Positions 35,051-40,499 of a DNA stretch of 40,499 nt are shown piece after piece (position 1 is the first letter of the stretch; every line of letters starts with the position of its first letter). The stretch lies in NCBI GenBank assembly GCA_021733925.1, contig JAIPJY010000060.1, forward strand, positions 1 through 40,499. The letters are read 5' to 3'. The notes beneath the pieces are model-generated. The model saw only the letters and a program-made list of their open reading frames with translations, made no database searches and was not told where the DNA came from. The DNA comes from Prosthecobacter sp. (lineage in GTDB: Bacteria; Verrucomicrobiota; Verrucomicrobiia; Verrucomicrobiales; Verrucomicrobiaceae). The translations under genes were made by a program, and so were the position numbers.

Positions 35051-35839
35051 TTATTTTTTCTCCAGCGACATCAGTTCGATCTTCCGAAACCATACTGGCT
35101 GGCCTTCGGCCTGCAGGGCGATGTGGCCGTAGCCGAGCATCACATCGCCACCCGCTTCGACGATGTCGCTCGCAGGGGCGATCTTGCAGGCCGCGTCGAG
35201 CTGCGGGAGCTGATAGCGGAGAACTTCGACACCGTTGATGCGGTGGATGATTTCGTCATTGCCGCGCACTTCGACTTCGGCACGCACCCATTCCTCGGCA
35301 GGAAAAGTCGGCGCGCTGGATTTGACGATGTGCTTGGTGATCAGCTCTCCGCCCATCATGACATGAGTGCCGGGCGTGCAGAGATTCGCCGTGGAGCGAG
35401 GGCCTTTGCCTTCATCGGCCAGAAACTGCATCTCCAGGCTGGAAGGGAAACCTTGATCAAAGCGCATGCTCTGTGGCGGCTGGGCATGCAGCATCACGCC
35501 GCTGTTGAGGTTCACATACTTCGGAGCGTCCGGCATCATCTTGCCGGTGAAGCGGTACTCCATGCGCAGGATGTAGTGCGAGTAGGCGAGGTTGGTGAAG
35601 AGGTGGCCGTACTGCTGGTCAAACTTGTCATAGCCGTCGTAGCTCACCTTCAGGATGCCGTCCTCCACCTGAAACGTGTTCGCATAGTTTTCGCCGAGCG
35701 GCCGCTTGGCGATCTTGATCGTCCAGCCTGTGAGGTCTTTGCCATTGAAGAGCGGGATCCATTTCGGTTCGTCTGCTTGCGCAGATATGAGGGGCAGGCA
35801 TGCCAGAGATAGCAGGAAGGTTCGGGTGGTACAGATCAT
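35051..35839 (-). CDS. Secreted DUF1080 (3-keto-disaccharide hydrolase domain) protein
   Basis: The start at 35839 gives MICTTRTFLLSLACLPLISA, a Sec signal, and a 262-residue product. The mature start EPKWIPLFNGKDLTGWTIK is the hallmark opening of DUF1080 (PF06439), followed by FQVEDGILKVSY, LRMEYRF, LNSGVMLHAQPP, SLEMQFLAD and WVRAEVEVRGND, all in the family order. The fold is a concanavalin/laminin-G-like sandwich; some members hydrolyse 3-keto-glycosides, others may only bind sugar. It is convergent with the amine oxidase-like gene and divergent from the cytochrome/DUF1553 gene, with a shared 117-bp upstream region. Role in glycan processing is inferred. Confidence 0.9.
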   Translation of the reverse strand: MICTTRTFLLSLACLPLISAQADEPKWIPLFNGKDLTGWTIKIAKRPLGENYANTFQVEDGILKVSYDGYDKFDQQYGHLFTNLAYSHYILRMEYRFTGKMMPDAPKYVNLNSGVMLHAQPPQSMRFDQGFPSSLEMQFLADEGKGPRSTANLCTPGTHVMMGGELITKHIVKSSAPTFPAEEWVRAEVEVRGNDEIIHRINGVEVLRYQLPQLDAACKIAPASDIVEAGGDVMLGYGHIALQAEGQPVWFRKIELMSLEKK

Positions 35840-35956
35840 GAAAAGCACCTTGGCGTTGGCTGCGCTGTTTCCAATCGGAGATTCCCAGGAAAGAGCCGGT
35901 GGCGTGAAGCCGATCTTTTCTTGTCCAAAAGCTCTCCTTTCCTGCCTTCTGTCCCC

Positions 35957-38755
35957 GTGCGCCACGCTGTCACCTTCTCACTCCTCGTTTTTTGCTCCGC
36001 CGCTTCGGCTGCAGATGGCGTGGCGTTCTTTGAGAACAAGGTGCGGCCGCTGCTGGTGAAGCACTGCTACGAGTGCCACTCGCAGGAGGCGGGCAAACGA
36101 AAGGGCGGGCTGCTGCTGGACCGCAAGGAAGGGTGGCAGATCGGTGGCGATGCCGGCCCCGCGCTTATTCCCGGCGAGCCTGCCAACAGCCTGCTGATGC
36201 ACAGCGTGAGCTACGAGGATGACAAGCTGCAGATGCCGCCGAAGTCCAAGCTGACGCCGGAGGAGGTGCGCGTTTTTGAGCAATGGATTTCGATGGGCGC
36301 TCCCGATCCGCGAGATGCCGCGCTGGCAGAAGTGGTGAAGAAAAAGACCATCGACTTCGCCGCTGCACGCCAGGGCTGGGCCTTTCGTCCGCTTTCAGAG
36401 ACGCCGCTGCCTGCCGTGAAGCACAAGGACTGGCCGCGCAAGGAGCTGGACACCTTCATCCTCGCGGAACTCGAAGCCAAAAACCTCACTCCGGCGGCGG
36501 ATGCGGATATGCACACGCTGATGAGGCGACTGAGCTACGATCTCACCGGCCTGCCGCCTGCTGCGGCCGATTTGGCTGACGCATCTGACCTCCCGGCCTA
36601 CGCCGAGAAGCTGCTCAACAGCCCGCAGTTTGGTGAAAAATGGGGCCGCTACTGGCTTGATCTGGCACGCTACGCCGACTCGAACGGCGGCGACCGCAAC
36701 TACACCTTCTACCAGGCCTGGCGCTACCGGAACTACGTCATCGACGCCTTCAATCGCGACCAGTCCTACTATGAGTTTATTCGCGAGCAGCTTGCAGGTG
36801 ACTTGATGCCCGCTGGAAATCTCGAACAGCGACGCAGGCAGATGATCGCCACCACGTTTCTCGCGCTGGGTCCGAAGATGCTCACGGAACGCGACAAGGA
36901 GAAGCTGCATCTCGACACCGCAGATGAGCAGATCGACACCATCGGCCGCGCCTTCCTCGGACTCACCATCGGCTGCGCTCGCTGCCACGATCACAAGTTT
37001 GATCCCTTCAGCCAGCAGGACTACTACGCGCTCGCGGGCTTCTTCCGCTCCACGGAGGTCGTCATGGGAACGCGCAATGGCTGTGTGAACGTGGCGAGCT
37101 GGGTGGAGCAGGCGCTGCCGCAGCCCGAGCCCGCGATGACGGAACTCGCGGCCAAGGTTGAGCGACTGGAACTGGTGATGCGCCTGAAAGTCGAGCGCGA
37201 TTTCATGGCGAAGGTCGGTGGCAAAATGTCGCTCAAAAATCTGCCGCTGGCCGGTGTGATCTGCGATGAGTCCGATGCGGAACTGGTCGGCGACTGGAAG
37301 CAATCCAGCCTGTCCGCAAACCGCTTTGGGGACTTCTACATTCACGATGACCGGAAGCACAAAGGCGAGAAGCAGGCCGTGTTTCGTGGCAGTTTGCCTG
37401 AATCGGGCGTCTATGAAGTACGCCTCGCGTATCCGGCCAAAGCGAACTGCGACAAGCAGGTGCCGATCACCGTGGAAGCCTTCGATGGCGTTCATGAGAT
37501 CGTCTTTGACCAGACGAAGAAGCCGAGCATCGGCGGGTTGTTTGAACCCATCGGACGCTTTCGTTTTGAGAAAGGCGGGCGCGTTAATGTGATCATCCGC
37601 ACCGCAGGCACGGAAGGTTATGTGATCGTGGATGCCGTGCAGTTCATCTCCGTGCGAGACATCGAGCGCGAAGCCGCTGCTTTCGCGATGGCTGAGGGCA
37701 AAGATAGCGGTGATCCATTGCTGATGATGAAAAGCGGCGATCTCTCGAAGGAGCTGAACAAGAGCATCGCCGAACTCAAGGACGCCGAACTCGCGATGGC
37801 CCCACGGGATGCACGCGATGCGGGGGACATCCATCTGCGCATTCGCGGAGAGGTGAACCAGCTCGGACCCAAGGTGCCACGGCATTTTCCCTCCGTACTG
37901 CATGAGGGCCCACCGCCGAAAATCGCCGCAGGATCAAGTGGTCGCCTGCAGCTCGCGGAATGGATGACGAGTGCGGAGAATGCGCTGCTGGATCGTGTGA
38001 TTGTGAATCGCCTGTGGGCGCAGCTTTTCGGGCGCGGCCTCGTCAGCACGGTCGATAACTTTGGCGTGCAGGGTGAAAAGCCGACGCACCCCGCGCTGCT
38101 CGACCACCTTGCCGCGAAATTCCGTGCGAGTGGCGGCTCCTTCAAAACGCTGATCCGCGAGATGGTTCTCAGCCGTACCTACCAACTCGCCGCCGAGGCG
38201 AAATCACCGCGCACCCTCGCCGACCCTGAGAATCGTTTGCTTGGCAGGCGGTCCTACCGCAGGCTCACGGCGGAGGAGATTCGCGACAGCCTGCTCTTGC
38301 TTGCGGGCGATCTCAATCTGGATCAGGCCGGGGCCACGGCACTCACGTATGGCGAGGATCTCGACCGGCCGATGAAGCTCGACAAGGAGTTCCGCCGCAG
38401 CATCTACCTGCCCGTCGCGCGCAACAACCTCGCGCCCGACCTGGAGATCTTTGACGCCGCGAATCCCGAGATGGTTTCCGGCGACCGCCCGCTGACCACC
38501 GTGCCCACGCAGGCGCTTTATCTCCTCAACAGTCCCTTCCTGCAAAAGCAGGCCGCCACGCTGGCCCAGCAGGCCTATGCAAAACCTGGGCCTGTCGTGT
38601 GGCTGCATCAGACCATCCTCGGCCACGCGCCCGGTGCCCGTGCTGCGCAGCGCGCGAATGATTTTATTGAGCAAAGCGGAGGAGATCGTGAGCAGGCGCT
38701 CGCCGATCTCGCGCACGTGCTGCTCGCGTCCACGGAGTTTCTTTTTCTCGACTAA
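35957..38755 (+). CDS. Cytochrome/DUF1549/DUF1553 (PSCyt1-PSCyt2-PSD1) protein with golvesin-like insert
   Basis: No ATG serves as start. A TTG at 35921 is possible, but GTG at 35957 gives a clean signal, [17 protein letters not shown], so I use it (932 residues). The planctomycete-type cytochrome domain follows: HCYECH with Cys37, Cys40 and His41, then LQMPP with the likely Met ligand near 93. DUF1549 (about 140-350) includes [20 protein letters not shown] and a second Cxx[21 protein letters not shown]. Residues about 440-590 form a golvesin/Xly-like beta domain ([23 protein letters not shown]) inserted before DUF1553 (about 660-900, [32 protein letters not shown]). Probably a periplasmic redox protein for glycan use; it normally pairs with DUF1501, as here. 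Confidence 0.92.
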   Translation: MRHAVTFSLLVFCSAASAADGVAFFENKVRPLLVKHCYECHSQEAGKRKGGLLLDRKEGWQIGGDAGPALIPGEPANSLLMHSVSYEDDKLQMPPKSKLTPEEVRVFEQWISMGAPDPRDAALAEVVKKKTIDFAAARQGWAFRPLSETPLPAVKHKDWPRKELDTFILAELEAKNLTPAADADMHTLMRRLSYDLTGLPPAAADLADASDLPAYAEKLLNSPQFGEKWGRYWLDLARYADSNGGDRNYTFYQAWRYRNYVIDAFNRDQSYYEFIREQLAGDLMPAGNLEQRRRQMIATTFLALGPKMLTERDKEKLHLDTADEQIDTIGRAFLGLTIGCARCHDHKFDPFSQQDYYALAGFFRSTEVVMGTRNGCVNVASWVEQALPQPEPAMTELAAKVERLELVMRLKVERDFMAKVGGKMSLKNLPLAGVICDESDAELVGDWKQSSLSANRFGDFYIHDDRKHKGEKQAVFRGSLPESGVYEVRLAYPAKANCDKQVPITVEAFDGVHEIVFDQTKKPSIGGLFEPIGRFRFEKGGRVNVIIRTAGTEGYVIVDAVQFISVRDIEREAAAFAMAEGKDSGDPLLMMKSGDLSKELNKSIAELKDAELAMAPRDARDAGDIHLRIRGEVNQLGPKVPRHFPSVLHEGPPPKIAAGSSGRLQLAEWMTSAENALLDRVIVNRLWAQLFGRGLVSTVDNFGVQGEKPTHPALLDHLAAKFRASGGSFKTLIREMVLSRTYQLAAEAKSPRTLADPENRLLGRRSYRRLTAEEIRDSLLLLAGDLNLDQAGATALTYGEDLDRPMKLDKEFRRSIYLPVARNNLAPDLEIFDAANPEMVSGDRPLTTVPTQALYLLNSPFLQKQAATLAQQAYAKPGPVVWLHQTILGHAPGARAAQRANDFIEQSGGDREQALADLAHVLLASTEFLFLD

Positions 38756-38756
38756 A

Positions 38757-38876
38757 GTAGCCATCTCGCTCCGTGAGATGAGTCCAACGCTCACGCCATT
38801 CACTATGTTCTCTGCCACTCGCCAACCATTCGCTTCGATCATGCCGCATGCTCGTCTCGCGGAGCGAGACGGCTAC
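38757..38876. repeat. REP/BIME-like pair: two inverted GTAG hairpins
   Basis: The left unit GTAGCCATCTCGCTCCGTGA starts 2 bases after the preceding stop codon and folds as CATCTC/GAGATG (38762-38767, 38775-38780). The right unit is its inverted relative, CGTCTCG/CGAGACG (38853-38859, 38865-38871), ending in CTAC at 38873-38876. The right unit lies in the first codons of the next gene. Confidence 0.82.
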
Positions 38877-40238
38877 TGTACTCGCCGCCATGCCTTGAAG
38901 ACTGCTGCCTGCGGTTTTGGCTCGCTCGCATTCAACAGCATCGCCACAGCCGCGAGCCTGCCGCGCGGGCTCCACCACACGCCGCGTGCGAAGCGAGTGA
39001 TCTTTCTCTTCATGCACGGCGGGCCCTCGCAGGTGGACACGTTTGACTACAAGCCGATGCTTCAGCAGATGGACGGCAAGAAGCTTCCTTTTGCACCTGC
39101 GAAGAACCTTGATCCCTCCGCCACGAGCCAGGCGAAGCTGCTCGGCTCGCCGTGGAAATTTCAGCAGCATGGCGAAGCGGGCCTGTGGGGCAGCGATCTC
39201 TTTCCCGAAGTCTCGAAGCGTCTCGATGACCTCTGCGTCATCCGCTCCATGCAGAGCAAAGGCCAGTCGCACGGCCAGGCCGTGTGCATGATCCACACCG
39301 GCGCGGACAACTTCGTGCGTCCGTCCATGGGTGCGTGGGTCAGCTATGGCCTGGGCACTGAAAACGCGGACCTGCCCACCTTTGTCAGCATCAGCCCGTC
39401 GCCCACGCATGGCGGACCGCGCAACTACGGCTCGGCCTTCCTGCCCGCCGCGCATCAGGGCACCACCGTCGGTCGCGCAGGCAAACTCGGCAAAGACTCC
39501 ACCTTCCGCTTTTTGGAAGCCGGAGGCGACTCCGACCACCAGCAGCGCAAGCTGAAGCTGCTGCAGGCCATGAATCAGGAGCACTTCGAGCGCACCCGCC
39601 ATGCGCCGGTGGAAGGCATGATTCAGAGCATGGAGCTCGCCTTTCGCATGCAGCAGGAGGCACCTGGCACCATGGACATCGAGCACGAGCCAGAGCACAT
39701 CAAATCGCTCTATGGCATTGGCAACGAAGTCACCGACAACTATGGCCGCCAGTGCCTGCTGGCGCGGCGTTTCGCCGAGGCGGGCGTCCGCTACATCCAG
39801 GTCAGCACGCCCAATGTCTGGGATCAGCATTCCAACCTCATCAAAGGACACACGGCCAATGCCGCCGCTGTGGATCGGCCCATTGCCGGACTGCTCGCGG
39901 ATCTCAAACAGCGCGGCATGCTGGAAGACACGCTCGTTGTCTGGGGCGGTGAATTTGGCCGCACCCCCATCGTGCAGGGCGCGAATGGGCGTGATCACAA
40001 TCCTCAGGGCTTCACCATGTGGCTCGCAGGCGGGGGTGTGAAGAGCGGCCTCGCGTATGGCGAGACGGATGAGTTCGGTTACTACGCGGTGAAGGACAAG
40101 GTCCACATGCATGATCTGCATGCGACGATCCTTCATCTTCTAGGCATTGATCACATGCGCCTCACCTATCGATATGCTGGGCGCGATTTCAGGCTCACTG
40201 ATGTGTATGGAGAAGTGGTAAACGGGATTATGGCGTGA
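38805..40238 (+). CDS. DUF1501 protein with Tat signal
   Basis: The frame is open far upstream into the previous gene. ATGs at 38805 and 38841 are the credible starts, giving about 477 or 465 residues. The Tat signal is [20 protein letters not shown], and the mature part begins [20 protein letters not shown], the family's hallmark with the metal-binding segment of alkaline-phosphatase-like folds. Later motifs are [61 protein letters not shown] and the [14 protein letters not shown] end. DUF1501 (PF07394) resembles sulfatases but its reaction is unknown. Part of its leader ([11 protein letters not shown]) is encoded by the REP-like right unit. It follows the DUF1553 gene, the usual pairing. 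Confidence 0.9.
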   Translation: MFSATRQPFASIMPHARLAERDGYCTRRHALKTAACGFGSLAFNSIATAASLPRGLHHTPRAKRVIFLFMHGGPSQVDTFDYKPMLQQMDGKKLPFAPAKNLDPSATSQAKLLGSPWKFQQHGEAGLWGSDLFPEVSKRLDDLCVIRSMQSKGQSHGQAVCMIHTGADNFVRPSMGAWVSYGLGTENADLPTFVSISPSPTHGGPRNYGSAFLPAAHQGTTVGRAGKLGKDSTFRFLEAGGDSDHQQRKLKLLQAMNQEHFERTRHAPVEGMIQSMELAFRMQQEAPGTMDIEHEPEHIKSLYGIGNEVTDNYGRQCLLARRFAEAGVRYIQVSTPNVWDQHSNLIKGHTANAAAVDRPIAGLLADLKQRGMLEDTLVVWGGEFGRTPIVQGANGRDHNPQGFTMWLAGGGVKSGLAYGETDEFGYYAVKDKVHMHDLHATILHLLGIDHMRLTYRYAGRDFRLTDVYGEVVNGIMA

Positions 40239-40244
40239 GCCAAA

Positions 40245-40358
40245 GTAGCCATCTCGCTCCGCAAGATGAGCCCAGCGTCAACGCATCGACACTGCGCCCC
40301 GGCTTCATCACGACGCAGCGGCTTGCGGAGCGCTGTGTACCTCTCGCGGAGCGAGAGG
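40245..40358. repeat. Second copy of the GTAGCCATCTCGC element
   Basis: AAAGTAGCCATCTCGCTCCG begins 3 bases after the DUF1501 stop and is identical over those 20 bases to the copy at 38754-38773. The unit folds as CATCT/AGATG (40250-40268). About 75 bases on, a perfect 8-bp stem CCTCTCGC-GGA-GCGAGAGG lies at 40340-40358 as the opposing unit. The pair together follows the same layout as 38757-38876. Confidence 0.8.
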
Positions 40359-40434
40359 ACCTGGAGTTTGGCCTCTGACTAGATAATTCCGTCGTGAAGC
40401 GATCAAAAAGTCTGTCTTTTGTGTGGACAAAGGT

Positions 40435-40450
40435 CTAGTTATGTAACTAG
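40435..40450. promoter_or_regulatory. Perfect inverted repeat upstream of the last gene
   Basis: CTAGTTA and TAACTAG flank TG, a 7-bp perfect dyad ending 10 bases before the ATG at 40461. It could be an operator over the promoter of the partial gene or part of a mobile-element end. The surrounding 40380-40460 is AT-rich compared with the rest of the window. Confidence 0.45.
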
Positions 40451-40460
40451 TATCAGTATT

Positions 40461-40499
40461 ATGGGATTCCCTACCAAAGTTCAACTCATCCAGCGCAAG
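40461..40499 (+). CDS. 5' end of an unidentified gene (13 codons), cut by window edge
   Basis: ATG at 40461 opens MGFPTKVQLIQRK and continues to the edge. The AT-rich upstream stretch with the dyad supports a start here. PTKVQLIQRK reminds me of small proteins found beside insertion-sequence transposases in this phylum, but 13 residues cannot confirm it. Confidence 0.45.
   Translation, partial: MGFPTKVQLIQRK

Noticed and set aside
35840-35956. Divergent promoter pair between the DUF1080 and cytochrome/DUF1553 genes
   Set aside because: A shared promoter region must lie here, but I could not pick convincing -35/-10 boxes by eye.

Overview
The window looks like chromosomal DNA from a Verrucomicrobiota bacterium of the Prosthecobacter/Verrucomicrobium type. 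The evidence is a single-polypeptide MurC-MurB fusion, a cytochrome/DUF1549/DUF1553 protein paired with a DUF1501 protein, two DUF4838 proteins, DUF1080, a Cys-type sulfatase and a giant secreted repeat protein. The lineage is inferred from gene content only; no rRNA or tRNA gene was seen.

Region 1 (1-13163, minus strand) is one uninterrupted reading frame that runs off the left edge, at least 4,387 codons. It has a signal peptide, a seven-unit FG-GAP propeller, an IPT/TIG domain, ten cadherin-like repeats (nine in one array), an Fn3-like domain, PKD domains around a possible alpha/alpha-toroid domain, a CARDB-like segment, two abnormal-spindle-like (choice-of-anchor D) segments and about seven large beta-sandwich repeats.

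Region 2 (13.2-22.6 kb) is mixed housekeeping and hypothetical DNA. It holds murC-murB, a 183-bp nested inverted repeat, a chimera of a metallophosphoesterase 5' end and a glycosyltransferase 3' end, about 800 bp of non-coding tandem repeats, several small membrane or secreted proteins, a ten-repeat Sel1 protein, and two paralogous small membrane proteins lying 8 kb apart.

Region 3 (22.7-40.2 kb) is a secreted glycan-degradation-like island: a sulfatase, an unknown secreted protein on the minus strand, an unknown secreted protein, a BNR/sialidase-like protein, two DUF4838 proteins with CBM9-like domains, a flavin amine-oxidase-like protein, a DUF1080 protein on the minus strand, then the cytochrome-DUF1549-DUF1553 protein and a DUF1501 protein. 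Almost every product carries a Sec or Tat-like signal, which fits extracytoplasmic processing of a sulfated or acidic polysaccharide. The substrate is not visible from the sequence.

Scattered through the window are hairpin elements beginning with GTAG and ending in CTAC or a second hairpin (16558-16740, 30287-30347, 38757-38876, 40245-40358). They resemble REP/BIME elements. Two sit within a few bases of a stop codon and one overlaps the 5' end of a gene. The window ends in the first 13 codons of another gene, preceded by a perfect inverted repeat.
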